Shown: one piece after another, positions 19,835 through 30,255 of the stretch
Layout of the letters: each line of letters starts with the position of its first letter
Numbering within the stretch: position 1 is the stretch's first letter
Source: Microvirga sp. 3-52
Lineage (GTDB): Bacteria; Pseudomonadota; Alphaproteobacteria; Rhizobiales; Beijerinckiaceae
Assembly (NCBI RefSeq): GCF_018383585.1
Contig: NZ_JAHAMK010000002.1
Coordinates: 1 to 64,000, forward strand
Length of the DNA stretch: 64,000 bases
Direction of reading: 5' to 3'
Notes under the pieces: generated by a model
The model's database searches: none
Seen by the model: only the letters and a program-made list of their open reading frames with translations
What the model was told of the DNA's origin: nothing
Position numbers and translations under genes: made by a program

Positions 19835-20644
19835 CTAACCGACCGAATTGACGGGGTCCCGCGGCGTGCAGATCGCGCGATCCTTGCCTTCCCGGATGAA
19901 GTCGAGGATCTCGTGCACGAAGGGATGATCGTCGAACTCGCCGGCGACATCCTCGACCCGCTCGGACAGGGTGCCCTCGTCTGCGAAGAGCAGACGATAG
20001 GCGCGGCGGATGTCGTGGATCTGCTCGCGGGTGAAGCCACGGCGACGCAGGCCGATGATGTTGAGGCCCGCCAGATGCGCGCGGTTGCCCATGGCCATGC
20101 CATAGGGAATGAGATCGTTCTCAAGGCCGGACATGCCTCCCACGAAGGCATGGGAGCCCACACGGGCGAACTGGATCACGGCGGAACCACCGCCGAAGAT
20201 CACGAAATCGCCCACCGTGACATGGCCCGCCAGCATCACGTTGTTGGAAAGAATGCAGTCGTTACCAACCTTGGTGTCGTGGCCCACATGAGAATTGGCC
20301 AGGAAGGCGCAGCGGTCGCCGATGATTGTGCGCAGGCCGCCGCCCTCGGTGCCTGGGTTAATGGTCACCCCTTCGCGGATCATGCAATCCGCGCCGATCT
20401 CGAGCGTCGAGGCCTCGCCCTTGTACTTCAGATCTTGCGGGATATGGCCGATGGACGCGAAGGGAAAGATGCGCGTCCGGGGACCGATCGTCGTCCGCCC
20501 GGCCAGAGCCACATGGCTCATGAGCTGGCAACCTTCGCCCAACTCGACCTCGGGACCGATGGTGCAGAACGGTCCGACCTTCACACCCGGTCCGATCTTT
20601 GCGCCATCCTCAATGATGGCGCTCGGATGAATCACGGGTTCCAT
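19835..20644 (-). CDS. lpxA: Acyl-ACP--UDP-N-acetylglucosamine O-acyltransferase
   Basis: LpxA adds the first 3-hydroxyacyl chain to UDP-GlcNAc, starting lipid A synthesis. The 269-residue protein is a left-handed beta helix built from hexapeptide repeats ([20 protein letters not shown] and onward). It includes the catalytic-His segment NSHVGHDTKVGN and GGMSGLENDLIPYGMAMG, followed by a C-terminal helical domain (about 195-269). The ATG at 20644 shares one base with the fabZ stop codon (TAATG), so the two genes are coupled. A longer frame reading into fabZ was rejected. Confidence 0.97.
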   Translation of the reverse strand: MEPVIHPSAIIEDGAKIGPGVKVGPFCTIGPEVELGEGCQLMSHVALAGRTTIGPRTRIFPFASIGHIPQDLKYKGEASTLEIGADCMIREGVTINPGTEGGGLRTIIGDRCAFLANSHVGHDTKVGNDCILSNNVMLAGHVTVGDFVIFGGGSAVIQFARVGSHAFVGGMSGLENDLIPYGMAMGNRAHLAGLNIIGLRRRGFTREQIHDIRRAYRLLFADEGTLSERVEDVAGEFDDHPFVHEILDFIREGKDRAICTPRDPVNSVG

Positions 20645-21108
20645 TATTCGAGTACCAGCATGGCACTGACCTCGGCCTCGCAGACAAGCGTGCCGTCCAC
20701 CTTCGCCTCGCCCTTGTACCACCACATGTTGCGGCGGTTGTTCAGCTTGCGCATGTGGAACTCGACCCTGTCGCCAGGCTCCACAGGTCTGCGGAACTTC
20801 ACCTTGTCAATCGTCATAAAAAATACCTGTTTCGGCTTAGCCTGCTGTGCAATCTTCGCCTTGACGCAGATGGCACCCGCCGTCTGAGCCATCGCCTCGA
20901 TCAGGAAAACGCCGGGAAAGATCGGCCGAGAGGGGAAATGGCCCGTGAATTGTGGCTCATTGAAGGTGACATTCTTGATGCCGATGCACGAATTGTCGCC
21001 GTCGATCTCGATGATCTTATCGACCAGCAGGAATGGATACCGGTGCGGCAGCAGCTCCAGGATCTCCATGATATCGGCGGTTTGAAGCGTGGTGGGCGCT
21101 TCGGACAT
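20644..21108 (-). CDS. fabZ: 3-hydroxyacyl-ACP dehydratase FabZ
   Basis: FabZ dehydrates beta-hydroxyacyl-ACP in fatty acid elongation and shares its substrate pool with LpxA and LpxD. The 154-residue hot-dog-fold protein carries the central active-site helix with the catalytic His and Glu in [20 protein letters not shown], preceded by [14 protein letters not shown]. The ATG at 21108 gives [20 protein letters not shown], a normal N-terminus. It lies between lpxD (40 bp upstream) and lpxA (1-nt overlap), the standard arrangement. Confidence 0.97.
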   Translation of the reverse strand: MSEAPTTLQTADIMEILELLPHRYPFLLVDKIIEIDGDNSCIGIKNVTFNEPQFTGHFPSRPIFPGVFLIEAMAQTAGAICVKAKIAQQAKPKQVFFMTIDKVKFRRPVEPGDRVEFHMRKLNNRRNMWWYKGEAKVDGTLVCEAEVSAMLVLE

Positions 21109-21148
21109 GACGTGAACTCCAGGCGGTAGTGGATGCCTTCAACGAACC

Positions 21149-22213
21149 CTATGAAGACGCACCGTCGTCTTTGGCGGAATCGTCCTGGGATGCAAGCTTT
21201 TTCAGAGCAGTGATCTCGCGGAACCATTCCCGCATCGGGCGAGCGGGGATGCCGCCCCAGCGGGCGCCGGCGGGAACATCACCGTTGACGCCGCTGGTCG
21301 CGGCGATCTGGGCACCCATGCCGATCCGCACATGGCCCTTTACGGCGACCTGTCCGCCGAGAGCCACATAATCTTCGATCGTCGTGGATCCGGCGATGCC
21401 GACCTGGGCAACGATCACGCAATGACGCCCGATCACAACGTTATGGGCGATCTGAACGAGATTATCGATCTTCGTGCCCTCGCCGATCACGGTATCGCGG
21501 CTGGCGCCCCGGTCCACGGTCGTATTGGCGCCGATTTCCACATCGTCCTGAATGATGACGCGGCCGACCTGCGGCACCTTGAGGTGCCCCTGGGGCCCCA
21601 TGGCGAAACCGAATCCGTCCTGCCCGATGCGCACGCCCGGATGAAGAATGACCCGGTTGCCGAGGAAGGCATGGGTCACAGTCACGTTGGCGGCAATAGA
21701 GCAGTCGCGCCCGATCTTCACCTGAGGGCCGATCACCGAATGGGCCCCGATCAGGGTTCCCGCGCCGATCTCCGCATGGGGGCCGATGACGGCTCCCGGA
21801 TCAACCTTCACTCCATGCTCCAACCGAGCCGACGGATGGACGAAGGAACCCGGCGAGATACCCGTGGATGCGAAGGACGATTCCGGCCGCATGGCAGTGG
21901 GAAACAGGATCCCGAGCACCTGTGCGAAGATGCGATAGGCCTGCGGGGTCACGATGGCGGCGGTATGGGACGGCACCTTGGCGGCAAAGCGTGGCGTCAC
22001 GAGGCAGGCCCCAGCCCGCGTTGCGGTCAAAGCGGCTACATAGGCCGGATTGTCCATATAAGCGAGATCGCCTGGGCCTGCACTTTCCAGAGGAGCGACG
22101 CCCTTAAGCAAAAACTCCCCGTCGGTGCCGTCGGGGAGCGTTGCATTCGCCATCTCCGCCACCTGACGCAGATTCAGCGTCTGGCTTTGCGGAAAAAAAT
22201 TGGTTTCTGTCAT
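21149..22213 (-). CDS. lpxD: UDP-3-O-(3-hydroxyacyl)glucosamine N-acyltransferase
   Basis: LpxD adds the second, N-linked hydroxyacyl chain in lipid A synthesis. The 354-residue protein has an N-terminal uridine-binding domain (about 1-110, [20 protein letters not shown], then [19 protein letters not shown]). A hexapeptide-repeat beta helix follows (about 115-310) with the catalytic-His region [15 protein letters not shown], then a C-terminal helix with [11 protein letters not shown]. The start at 22213 follows from homologous N-termini; upstream codons in frame run into bamA. It is preceded by bamA and followed by fabZ. Confidence 0.96.
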   Translation of the reverse strand: MTETNFFPQSQTLNLRQVAEMANATLPDGTDGEFLLKGVAPLESAGPGDLAYMDNPAYVAALTATRAGACLVTPRFAAKVPSHTAAIVTPQAYRIFAQVLGILFPTAMRPESSFASTGISPGSFVHPSARLEHGVKVDPGAVIGPHAEIGAGTLIGAHSVIGPQVKIGRDCSIAANVTVTHAFLGNRVILHPGVRIGQDGFGFAMGPQGHLKVPQVGRVIIQDDVEIGANTTVDRGASRDTVIGEGTKIDNLVQIAHNVVIGRHCVIVAQVGIAGSTTIEDYVALGGQVAVKGHVRIGMGAQIAATSGVNGDVPAGARWGGIPARPMREWFREITALKKLASQDDSAKDDGASS

Positions 22214-22251
22214 GAACGATAAGTGAGGGCGCCCACCGGCGCCCTCCCCGA

Positions 22252-24645
22252 TTAGAAGCGTGTACCGCCCGAGAACCGGAAGGCCTGAGTGCGGTCTTCG
22301 CCGACTCGAACACCATCTCTCAAGACACCCTCTTCCTTGGAAAGCGCAAATGCGTAGTCGAAGCGGATCGGGCCGAGCGGCGAGGTCCACAGGATGGAGG
22401 CGCCGATAGAGGAGCGGATCTTCTTGCTGTCGAGAACGTCAATGCATTCCTGCGTAACGGTCGAGGATGCGTCGCGCACGCATGTTCCGGAATAGCCATC
22501 GATGAAGTTGTTGCCGTTCACGTCGAAGGTGGTCGGACCCTCGTAGCCGAAGAGCGTACCGGCATCGGCGAAGACAGCGCCTTTCAGGCCCAGCTCACGC
22601 GGCAGACCCCAGATCGGGAACTGCACCTCGAGCGTACCGCCGAAATAGGTGGTGCCACCGATGGCGTTCGCACGGCTGTCGAGGCTCGAGATGTCACGCG
22701 GACCGATGCCGTTCGGCGCGAAACCACGGACCAGCGACGGCCCCATGAAGAAGTGGTCGACAATGCGCAGGTCGCCGCCCTGCGCGAAGTCGTTGCCGTT
22801 GTCGCCGAAGCCCATGATGTGGCCGCCCTGGATGCGAGCGATACCGACCACGTCTTCGAACAGTTCGCGGTAGTAGCGTGCATCACCCGTCACGCGGAAG
22901 TAGTGCGAGTCGCCACCAAGACCCGCGAAGTCCGTCTTGACTTCAGTATAGAAGCCGTTGCGCGGCTCACGGATGCTGTCGAGCGTATTGTAGTTGAAGG
23001 TCAAGCCCGCAAGCGACGTCATCGTGTCGCCCTGCGATTCCTTGATTGCCAGGGAAGCTTCACCGTTGCCTTCGCAGAACTGGCGGTTCGGCGTTCCATC
23101 GGCATTCAGCTGCGTATAGCCCGGGATCGGAGCCGAGCAGTCGTTATAGGGCTGATCGGTATCGTTCGGGATGTCCAGAGACTGCTGATAGAGCGAGTAG
23201 CGTGCCGTGATCGAGAACTCTTCCGTCATCGGAAGGCCGAGGCGCAGCGTACCGCCTGTCATGCGGTTCTCGTAACGGGAGTACCGGGTCTGGTCGCTGA
23301 ACTTCGAGAACAGGTCGATACCGGCAGACATCCGGTAACCGAGGAAGTACGGCTCCGTGAACGAGAAGTCGACGCCGTGAGCGCGCTGGCCGAGCTGGCC
23401 GGCCAGACGAACGAACTGGCCACGGCCGAGGAAGTTGGTCTCTGTTACGGAGACTTCACCGATGAAGCCGTCGGCCGTCGAGTAACCGCCCGAAATGGCG
23501 AACGAGCCGGTGGACTGATCTTCCACATCCACGTTCACGACCACACGGTCGGCCGAGGAGCCGGGCTCGTTGGAGATACGGACGCGCTTGAAGTAACCAA
23601 GGTTGTTCAGGCGGCGCTCGGCGCGGTCGACGAGCACCTGATTGTAGGCATCGCCCTCGCCGAGTTCGAACTCGCGACGGATCACGTAGTCACGGGTACG
23701 GCTGTTTCCGCGCACGTTGATGCGCTCGATGTAGATCCGCGGACCTTCCTCGACCACATAGGCGAGGTTGACCGTGCGGGTCGAGGGATCGCGCGTACCG
23801 ACCGGACGCACCTGAGCGAACGGATTGCCCTGGCGGCCGACATTGGTAGTCAGCGCCTGAACCGATCTCTCAACTGCTTCGGCGTTGTAAACCGCGCCTT
23901 CAGAGGTCGTGATCCCTCTGCGCACAGCCTCTGCGTCGACGCCGGTAATTCGAGGGTCGACGCTCACGTTGCCGAACCGGTACTGCCCACCCTCTTCCAC
24001 GGCGATGGTAATGACGTAGCCGCCTGCGTTGGCGTCGAACTGAACATCGCTGGAGACGAGACGATAGTCGGCATAGCCGTTTTTCAGGTAGTAACGGCGG
24101 ATCAGGTCCAGATCGTTCGAGAGCCGGTCCGGATCATAAACGTCAGTGCTCTTGAGGAAGCTCAGGAGGTTCGTCTCGGTGGTCTGCATGATGCCACGCA
24201 GGCGGCTGGACGAAACCTGGCTGTTCCCGACGAAGCGGATTTCCTTGACGCCGGTCTTGTCACCCTCGTTGATGGTGTAGACTACGTCGACCGTGCCGTT
24301 GGGCAGATCGACCAGGCGGGGTGTCACCTGGGCAAGACCACGACCCGAGCGGCGATAGACCTCGAGAATTCGCTGGACGTCGGCGTCTACGGCAGCCTGG
24401 CTGTAAGGCGCGCGGGCCCGAGCCTGCAGTTGATCCTCGATCAGGGCCTTCTCGACCCTCTTGTTACCTTCGACCACGACCCGATTGACAACGGGGCCCT
24501 GTGCAGCCGAAGCGCGGCGATTCCCCGGGGCCACCTGCTGCGCGAAGGCGCTATCCGCGGCAGTAATCCCGGCCATCAGCGCGCTGATCGCGACAATGGC
24601 GGTGGTGGCCGGCTTTTTCCGGCGAGGAGTGGTCGTCGACATCAT
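22252..24645 (-). CDS. bamA: Outer membrane protein assembly factor BamA
   Basis: BamA is the core of the machine that folds beta-barrel proteins into the outer membrane. The ~797-residue protein has a Sec signal peptide ending near ADSAFAQ (about residue 35). Five POTRA repeats follow (about 45-390), opening [20 protein letters not shown] and including [20 protein letters not shown]. The 16-strand barrel (about 400-797) carries the conserved VRGF-type motif ([15 protein letters not shown]) and a C-terminal Phe. The ATG at 24645 was preferred to a TTG at 24648. bamE, coding another component of the same machine, starts at 63853. Confidence 0.97.
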   Translation of the reverse strand: MMSTTTPRRKKPATTAIVAISALMAGITAADSAFAQQVAPGNRRASAAQGPVVNRVVVEGNKRVEKALIEDQLQARARAPYSQAAVDADVQRILEVYRRSGRGLAQVTPRLVDLPNGTVDVVYTINEGDKTGVKEIRFVGNSQVSSSRLRGIMQTTETNLLSFLKSTDVYDPDRLSNDLDLIRRYYLKNGYADYRLVSSDVQFDANAGGYVITIAVEEGGQYRFGNVSVDPRITGVDAEAVRRGITTSEGAVYNAEAVERSVQALTTNVGRQGNPFAQVRPVGTRDPSTRTVNLAYVVEEGPRIYIERINVRGNSRTRDYVIRREFELGEGDAYNQVLVDRAERRLNNLGYFKRVRISNEPGSSADRVVVNVDVEDQSTGSFAISGGYSTADGFIGEVSVTETNFLGRGQFVRLAGQLGQRAHGVDFSFTEPYFLGYRMSAGIDLFSKFSDQTRYSRYENRMTGGTLRLGLPMTEEFSITARYSLYQQSLDIPNDTDQPYNDCSAPIPGYTQLNADGTPNRQFCEGNGEASLAIKESQGDTMTSLAGLTFNYNTLDSIREPRNGFYTEVKTDFAGLGGDSHYFRVTGDARYYRELFEDVVGIARIQGGHIMGFGDNGNDFAQGGDLRIVDHFFMGPSLVRGFAPNGIGPRDISSLDSRANAIGGTTYFGGTLEVQFPIWGLPRELGLKGAVFADAGTLFGYEGPTTFDVNGNNFIDGYSGTCVRDASSTVTQECIDVLDSKKIRSSIGASILWTSPLGPIRFDYAFALSKEEGVLRDGVRVGEDRTQAFRFSGGTRF

Positions 24646-24811
24646 CAACTGGCCCGTTCTTTATATTCTGTCACTAGCGAGGAAGGCCCCGCAGGTTGGA
24701 GACGAGTGCCCCCAACCTTATCCGTGTGGACCGCTTGTACAAACTTTCGCCGTTATTGCAAACGGCGCATCCACAACAGAGTACCAATTTTTAAATACCG
24801 TGGCGTCCTTG

Positions 24812-25975
24812 TCACGATCCCTGAGCCAGAAAACTGGTGCCAAGGTGAACAAGATCATTCCAGGTGGCGAAAAGCATGAGCATCGCCACCAGGGCAAATC
24901 CGATTCTGAAGCCGATTTCCTGGGCTTTTTCGCTCAAAGGACGCCCGCGAACCGCTTCAATGGCATAGAACAGAAGATGGCCGCCATCCAGTAACGGAAT
25001 GGGAAAAAGGTTAATGAGTCCGATCGAGACCGACATGAAGCCGATCAGACTGACCAGGCTGTAGACCCCTCCGACGTCGAAGGCGGTCCCCGAGGCCCGG
25101 GCGATTCCGATGGGACCGGAGAGTTGATCGGCCGATTCCCAACCCATCACCAAGCGGCGGATGAAGTTGAGGGTCCGGTCCACGAGGTTCCAGGTTTCGA
25201 CTACGGCAGCCTTGACGGCTCCCCAGGGGGTATAGGTCAGACGCTTGATCGCGGAGGGGTCCCGCGATGCCTCGACCCCGAGAAGTCCGATGCGCTGCTT
25301 GCCGAAGGGGCTGGTCCTTTCGACGAAGTTCGGCGTTGCCGTAAGGGCAACAGCTTGACCGTTGCGTTCGACGGTGAAGTTCAGGGGCTCGCCGGCGCTG
25401 GAGCTCACGATGAGCTGCATGTCGGCGAAGGTCTGGATCTGTCGGCCATCCACAGTCAGGATCAGATCCTTAGGCTGGAAACCAGCCTTCTCCGCGGCGC
25501 TTCCAGGTTGGACCGCTTCGATCCGCGGCTCGAGGACCTGCCGCCCGTTGAAGTAGTTGAATCCCGCGAAAATGGCGATGGCCAGGATAAAATTGGCGAT
25601 GGGACCCGCGGCGACAATAGCGGCGCGCTTGGCCACATTCTGGTGGGGAAAACTGATCGACCGCTGCTCAAGCGGCATTCGATCAAGCTGATCCTGATCG
25701 GGAACGCTGGCGGCGTTGAGGTCCCCGACGAATTTCACGTAACCGCCGAGGGGAATCGCGGAGATCTTCCAGCGAGTGCCTTTCCTGTCGGTCCAGCCGA
25801 TCAATTCGCGCCCGAAGCCGATGGAGAAGGCCGTCACGCCGACCCCACAGAGCCGTCCGACCCAGAAATGGCCGAACTCGTGAATGAACACGACAACCGT
25901 GAGAACCACAAGGAAGGAGATCAGGGTCAGGAACAGGGAACCTGTTGCACCACTGATCATCGTGAGAAAGTCCAT
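24812..25975 (-). CDS. rseP: Site-2 intramembrane zinc protease RseP
   Basis: RseP cleaves anti-sigma factors and signal-peptide remnants within the inner membrane. The 387-residue protein has the zinc motif H-E-F-G-H at residues 32-36 in the first transmembrane helix and one PDZ domain (about 125-210). The second catalytic motif NLFPIPLLDGGHLLFYAIEA lies near 320-340, with a final helix close to the C-terminus. Single-PDZ architecture contrasts with the two PDZ domains of the E. coli enzyme. It lies between dxr (20 bp) and bamA (166 bp), as in most proteobacteria. No cognate anti-sigma factor is in the window. Confidence 0.96.
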   Translation of the reverse strand: MDFLTMISGATGSLFLTLISFLVVLTVVVFIHEFGHFWVGRLCGVGVTAFSIGFGRELIGWTDRKGTRWKISAIPLGGYVKFVGDLNAASVPDQDQLDRMPLEQRSISFPHQNVAKRAAIVAAGPIANFILAIAIFAGFNYFNGRQVLEPRIEAVQPGSAAEKAGFQPKDLILTVDGRQIQTFADMQLIVSSSAGEPLNFTVERNGQAVALTATPNFVERTSPFGKQRIGLLGVEASRDPSAIKRLTYTPWGAVKAAVVETWNLVDRTLNFIRRLVMGWESADQLSGPIGIARASGTAFDVGGVYSLVSLIGFMSVSIGLINLFPIPLLDGGHLLFYAIEAVRGRPLSEKAQEIGFRIGFALVAMLMLFATWNDLVHLGTSFLAQGS

Positions 25976-25995
25976 CGTTGTCCCTTTCGCGCTCT

Positions 25996-27177
25996 TCAGA
26001 GCCGCGTCACTTCAGCATAGGCCGGAATCAGGTGTCCTGCCGCCTGTCGGGCCTCCTGATCGACGCCGAGGGCTTCAGCTACAGTTGCCGGCGCAGGAAT
26101 ATTTCTTCCCGAAAAAGTCGAGCAAACCCTCTCAACTATCTCTGATATATCATAAAACCTGATCTGGTCAGCCATAAAAGCCTCGACAGCAATCTCATTG
26201 GCGGCATTAAGAATCGTAGGCAATGCCCCTCCAGCCTTGAGCGCTGCCTTGGCCAGCGATAGGCATGGGAACCGCCCCTCGTCAGGACGCTCGAAGCTTA
26301 ATCGACCAATCGCGGCGAGATCGAGACGAGGCAGATCCATCTTCAGGCGCCTCTGATTTCTCAGGGCGTTGGCGATCGGCACCTTCATGTCGGGCAGAGC
26401 GAGACCGGACGTTACGGCACCATCGCTCCACTGAACGAGCCCATGGACGATCGCCTCTGGATGAACCAGCACACCGAGCCGTTCGGCCTCAAGGTCGAAC
26501 AGGTGATGGGCCTCGATCAGCTCGAGCCCTTTGTTCATCAGAGTGGCCGAGTCGATGTTGATCTTCGATCCCATGGACCAGACCGGATGAGCCGAAGCCT
26601 CCTTCGCACTGGCCCTTGCAATGCGCTCTCGGGACCAGGTACGGAAGGGGCCGCCGGATGCGGTTATCACCGCCTTTTCCACATCCCTGTTGAGGCCCGC
26701 CGCGAGAGCATGATCCAGAGCGTTATGCTCGGAATCCACCGGCATGATCTCGACGCCGAGACGGCGGGCATCGGCCATGAAAGCGTTGCCGGCACAAACG
26801 AGACTTTCCTTGTTGGCAAGGGCAATCCGCCTGCCGGGCTTCAGGGCCGCATGGGTCGGAGCCAAGCCAGCGGTCCCGCTGATTGCGGCAAGCACGATGT
26901 CGGCGTCACGCTCGACAGCCTCGAGAACAGCAGTGGGGCCTGCGCCGCTCTCGATCGAGGTTCCGGACAAGGCTTGCTTTAAGGCGTCGCCCTCTCGCTC
27001 ATCGGCCAGAGCGGCGAACTTGGCTCCAAGCTGCCGGGCAACCTTCGCCAGAGCAGCGGCGTCGCGCCCACCGACGACGGCTTGAACACGAAACTCATCT
27101 TGATGAGCCAGGACGACATCGGCGGTCGAGCGCCCGATCGATCCGGTTGCTCCAAGAATCGTGAGGGAACGGGTCAT
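25996..27177 (-). CDS. dxr: 1-deoxy-D-xylulose-5-phosphate reductoisomerase
   Basis: Dxr rearranges and reduces DXP to methylerythritol phosphate with NADPH, the committed step of the non-mevalonate isoprenoid pathway. The 393-residue protein shows the Rossmann motif TILGATGSIGRSTADVVLAH, the substrate-binding loop VITASGGPFRTW and metal ligands in MPVDSEHNAL. It is placed directly after cdsA (6 bp), as expected for the uppS-cdsA-dxr group. ATG 27177 is used in preference to a TTG one codon earlier. Confidence 0.96.
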   Translation of the reverse strand: MTRSLTILGATGSIGRSTADVVLAHQDEFRVQAVVGGRDAAALAKVARQLGAKFAALADEREGDALKQALSGTSIESGAGPTAVLEAVERDADIVLAAISGTAGLAPTHAALKPGRRIALANKESLVCAGNAFMADARRLGVEIMPVDSEHNALDHALAAGLNRDVEKAVITASGGPFRTWSRERIARASAKEASAHPVWSMGSKINIDSATLMNKGLELIEAHHLFDLEAERLGVLVHPEAIVHGLVQWSDGAVTSGLALPDMKVPIANALRNQRRLKMDLPRLDLAAIGRLSFERPDEGRFPCLSLAKAALKAGGALPTILNAANEIAVEAFMADQIRFYDISEIVERVCSTFSGRNIPAPATVAEALGVDQEARQAAGHLIPAYAEVTRL

Positions 27178-27183
27178 CAATGC

Positions 27184-28041
27184 CTATGCGGTGAAACGAA
27201 TGGTCAGAAGAACGGCCGCAACGATGAGGCATACGGCCCAGAAGCCATCCAGACGATCCATCACGCCGCCATGGCCTGGGATGAGATGGCTCGAATCCTT
27301 GACATTGCAATGGCGCTTGAGAGCCGACTCGCCGAGATCCCCGATCTGGCTCGCGACGGAAGCGATGATAGAGATAAGAGTTGTGCCGAGGAGACCGAAC
27401 GGCAGGCTCAGTCCATATTTCTCCCCGGCCCAGGCGACCAACACCCCGCTCAGGGCCGCCGCGACGACGCCTCCGATGAACCCGGACCAGGTCTTCTTTG
27501 GGCTGATGGGGGGACAAAGCTTAGGGCCGCCGAAGGTGCGGCCCGTGAAATAGGCGGCAATATCCGTTGCCCAAACCACAGCGAACATCCAAAGCAGGCC
27601 TAGGATACCGAGCTCGAGATGGTCGCGCACGATCGGCGGAACGAGAACGATCAGCGAAGCATAGAGGACGCCCGAAGCGGCCCATTTCTTGTTCAGCATC
27701 CCCTTCGTGGCGAGGACACCGGCTGCGAGAAAGGCGAAACCGGCCGCCGCAGACAAGCCTAAGCTCGCACCGGCCAGAAAAAGCAGCGTCAGCAAGGCAA
27801 GGCCAGCGCCCAGGATCGCCTGCACCAGCCGGCGCGGCTCAACCCCGGTCATATCAGTCCATTCCACCATGATGGCGATACCGGCCGCCAGCCAGAACAG
27901 GGCGAAAGGCCATCCGCCCCAGTAGGCCGTCAGAAGCGCTAAGGCGATCATGACAAGGCCTGACAAAATCCGTCTCGTCAGTTCCTTGGATGAGGCTGAT
28001 TTAGGGCTGGACGGCAAGGATGAACCCTGGTCTGCGACCAT
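27184..28041 (-). CDS. cdsA: Phosphatidate cytidylyltransferase (CDP-diacylglycerol synthase)
   Basis: CdsA makes CDP-diacylglycerol, the precursor of all major phospholipids, in the inner membrane. The 285-residue protein has about seven transmembrane segments and the C-terminal family signature around DIAAYFTGRTFGGPKLCPPI and SPKKTWSGFIGG. The final stretch HCNVKDSSHLIPGHGGVMDR matches the CdsA motif closely. It is separated from uppS by 2 nt and from dxr by 6 nt, so these genes form one translation unit. Confidence 0.96.
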   Translation of the reverse strand: MVADQGSSLPSSPKSASSKELTRRILSGLVMIALALLTAYWGGWPFALFWLAAGIAIMVEWTDMTGVEPRRLVQAILGAGLALLTLLFLAGASLGLSAAAGFAFLAAGVLATKGMLNKKWAASGVLYASLIVLVPPIVRDHLELGILGLLWMFAVVWATDIAAYFTGRTFGGPKLCPPISPKKTWSGFIGGVVAAALSGVLVAWAGEKYGLSLPFGLLGTTLISIIASVASQIGDLGESALKRHCNVKDSSHLIPGHGGVMDRLDGFWAVCLIVAAVLLTIRFTA

Positions 28042-28043
28042 TG

Positions 28044-28811
28044 TCAGCCTGCCCTGGCGCTCAAACCGCCGAAACGGCGATCGCGTCTGCAGTATTCGTC
28101 AATGGCGGCCTTGAAGGCCGCTTCATCGAAATCCGGCCAGAAGCAGGGCAGGAAAACGAACTCGGAATAGGCCGTCTGCCAAGTGAGAAAGTTCGACACT
28201 CGCTGTTCGCCCGAGGTTCGGATCACCAGGTCCGGGTCGGGAATGCCATGAGTGTCCAGGGCCGCCCCCACCGTATCCATATCGATATCGGCGGGATTGA
28301 GTGTCCCCTCCTGAACCTTGCGCGCAAGAGCCCGAATGGCGCTGACGATCTCCTGGCGCCCCCCATAGTTAAACGCGATGACCAGGGTCAGGCCGGTGTT
28401 GGACCGGGTAAGTTGCTCCGCCTCGTCGAGCAGCAGGCGGATGTCGGACACCAAACCTTCGCGCTCACCGATAATCCGGACGCGGATGTTGTTAGCATGG
28501 AGCTCGGCAAGGTCGTGGCGCACGAAACGCTTGAGGAGTCCCATGAGGTAGGAGACCTCATCCGCCGGTCTGCGCCAGTTTTCCGCTGAGAAGCTGTAGA
28601 CCGTGAGGTAGCGGATATCCAGTTCGGCCGCGGTTCTCACCGCCCGGCGTATCGCCTCTATCCCCTTCCGGTGCCCCTCAAACCGGGGCAGCCCTCTCTG
28701 AGCGGCCCAGCGTCCATTCCCATCCATGATGATGGCAACATGGGCCGGCATCCCCTCGCCTGCTTCCTTGCAGGCAAAGCTTGGGACCGACCTTTTGGCT
28801 TCGCCGCTCAT
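28044..28811 (-). CDS. uppS: Undecaprenyl diphosphate synthase (isoprenyl transferase)
   Basis: UppS condenses isopentenyl diphosphate onto farnesyl diphosphate to give the C55 lipid carrier for peptidoglycan and O-antigen. The 255-residue protein shows the catalytic Asp segment [17 protein letters not shown], the [12 protein letters not shown] motif and the C-terminal [19 protein letters not shown]. Start 28811 ([10 protein letters not shown]) has a GGGACGG purine-rich site just upstream; an in-frame ATG at 28829 is possible. It sits 27 bp after frr and 2 bp before cdsA. Confidence 0.96.
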   Translation of the reverse strand: MSGEAKRSVPSFACKEAGEGMPAHVAIIMDGNGRWAAQRGLPRFEGHRKGIEAIRRAVRTAAELDIRYLTVYSFSAENWRRPADEVSYLMGLLKRFVRHDLAELHANNIRVRIIGEREGLVSDIRLLLDEAEQLTRSNTGLTLVIAFNYGGRQEIVSAIRALARKVQEGTLNPADIDMDTVGAALDTHGIPDPDLVIRTSGEQRVSNFLTWQTAYSEFVFLPCFWPDFDEAAFKAAIDEYCRRDRRFGGLSARAG

Positions 28812-28838
28812 ATTTCCGTCCCGATGCACGCCTGACGA

Positions 28839-29399
28839 TCAGACGTGCATGATTTCCTTTTCCTTGGCCACGAGAAGGCTGTCGATCTCAGCTACGAACT
28901 GGTCGGTGGCCTTCTGAACCTGATCAGCATGACGCTTGCCGTCATCCTCGCTGATAGCGCTATCCTTCTCAAGCTTCTTGAGGAGATCGAGGCCATCGCG
29001 GCGGACGTGGCGAACCGCGACACGCGCCTCCTCGGCATACTTGTGCGCGACCTTCACCATCTCCTTGCGGCGCTGCTCGTTCATCTCCGGGATGCGCAGG
29101 CGGATCACCTGGCCTTCGGTCTGGGGATTGAGACCAAGGTCCGATTCCCGAATAGCCTTCTCCACGGCAGCCACCATGCCGCGGTCCCACACCTGAACGC
29201 TCAGCAGGCGCGGTTCCGGCACATTGACCGTGGCGACCTGGGTGATCGGCATCAGGGAGCCATAGGCATCGACCTGAATGGGATCCAGCAGGTTCGGCGA
29301 AGCGCGCCCGGTCCGCAGGCTAGCCAGGTCGTTCTTGAAAGCGTTGATGGCGCCCTGCATGCGGCGCTTCACATCGGCGAGTTCGAAGGTCGTAGCCAT
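28839..29399 (-). CDS. frr: Ribosome-recycling factor
   Basis: Frr, with EF-G, splits post-termination ribosomes. The 186-residue protein has the standard length and the characteristic pattern: [20 protein letters not shown] (linker region), [20 protein letters not shown] and [20 protein letters not shown], followed by the coiled helices ending in KEIMHV. It lies 71 bp downstream of pyrH and 27 bp upstream of uppS, in the conserved rpsB-tsf-pyrH-frr order. Confidence 0.97.
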   Translation of the reverse strand: MATTFELADVKRRMQGAINAFKNDLASLRTGRASPNLLDPIQVDAYGSLMPITQVATVNVPEPRLLSVQVWDRGMVAAVEKAIRESDLGLNPQTEGQVIRLRIPEMNEQRRKEMVKVAHKYAEEARVAVRHVRRDGLDLLKKLEKDSAISEDDGKRHADQVQKATDQFVAEIDSLLVAKEKEIMHV

Positions 29400-29470
29400 C
29401 AGATTCTGTCCTTACGCGAACTATTTAAACGGGCTTACGCTTCCCAAGGTCCAGCATCAAGGCCCTTGGA

Positions 29471-30184
29471 TCAAGGGGCAACGACCGTGGAAGGCACTTT
29501 CCCCTGGAGAAGAGCTGTCACCGAGCTGGGAGCGTGCACGGAGCCCACGATGATCGAGAGCCTGCTCTCACGCGCCAGGGCAAACGCCGCGGTATCCATG
29601 ACCTTCAGATCCCTAGCGATGGCCTCGTCATGGGTCAGGCGGTCGAAACGGATCGCGCTGGGGTCCTTTTTCGGATCCGCAGAGTAGACTCCATCGACCT
29701 GGGTTGCCTTCAGGACCGCATCGCATCGCAGTTCGGCAGCGCGGAGGACAGCAGCGGTGTCCGTGGTGAAGAAGGGATTGCCGGTGCCTCCGGCCAGAAC
29801 CACCACCTGACCCTTATCGAGATGATGCAGAGCCGGCTGACGGGCATAGGTTTCACAGATCGTCGGCATGGAGACTGCCGACATGGTGCGCGCCGGAACG
29901 CCGGCCGCATTGAGGGCCGTCTCGATCGCAAGCGAGTTCATCACCGTGCCGAGCATGCCCATCGAGTCGGCGGTAGGACGGTCGATCCAGCCGGCGGCGC
30001 TCATGCGGGCACCGCGGATGATGTTGCCGCCACCGATGACGAGGGCGATCTCGAACCCGGCTCGGGTAGCCTGAGCCAAGTCGGCTGCCAGGGACGACAG
30101 GATCTGAGAGTCGAGCCAGTACCCATCGGGGGCCATCAAAGCCTCACCGGAGAGCTTCACCAGGATGCGCCGGAACGTTGCCAT
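29471..30184 (-). CDS. pyrH: Uridylate kinase
   Basis: PyrH phosphorylates UMP to UDP and supplies the pathway that ends in PyrG, which is coded near the left edge of the window. The 237-residue amino-acid-kinase-fold protein shows the N-terminal lysine motif RILVKLSGEALMAPDGYWLD, the glycine loop VIGGGNIIRGARMSAAG, and VLAGGTGNPFFTTDTAAVLR. A hairpin terminator-like structure separates it from tsf, so part of its expression may come from a promoter in the 71-bp gap or from read-through. Confidence 0.97.
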   Translation of the reverse strand: MATFRRILVKLSGEALMAPDGYWLDSQILSSLAADLAQATRAGFEIALVIGGGNIIRGARMSAAGWIDRPTADSMGMLGTVMNSLAIETALNAAGVPARTMSAVSMPTICETYARQPALHHLDKGQVVVLAGGTGNPFFTTDTAAVLRAAELRCDAVLKATQVDGVYSADPKKDPSAIRFDRLTHDEAIARDLKVMDTAAFALARESRLSIIVGSVHAPSSVTALLQGKVPSTVVAP

Positions 30185-30216
30185 CGTCAGACCTTTCTAT
30201 TCGAATCCTCTCATGA

Positions 30217-30242
30217 AAACGGCGGCTGAAGAGCCGCCGTTT
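30217..30242 (-). terminator. Hairpin with short U-tract between tsf and pyrH
   Basis: AAACGGCGGCT-loop-AGCCGCCGTTT is an 11-bp perfect stem with a 4-nt loop. On the minus strand it ends in TTTTC just after tsf. It can serve as a partial terminator that sets the ratio of tsf to pyrH-frr transcripts. Confidence 0.6.
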
Positions 30243-30255
30243 GCCCGGGTTCGAT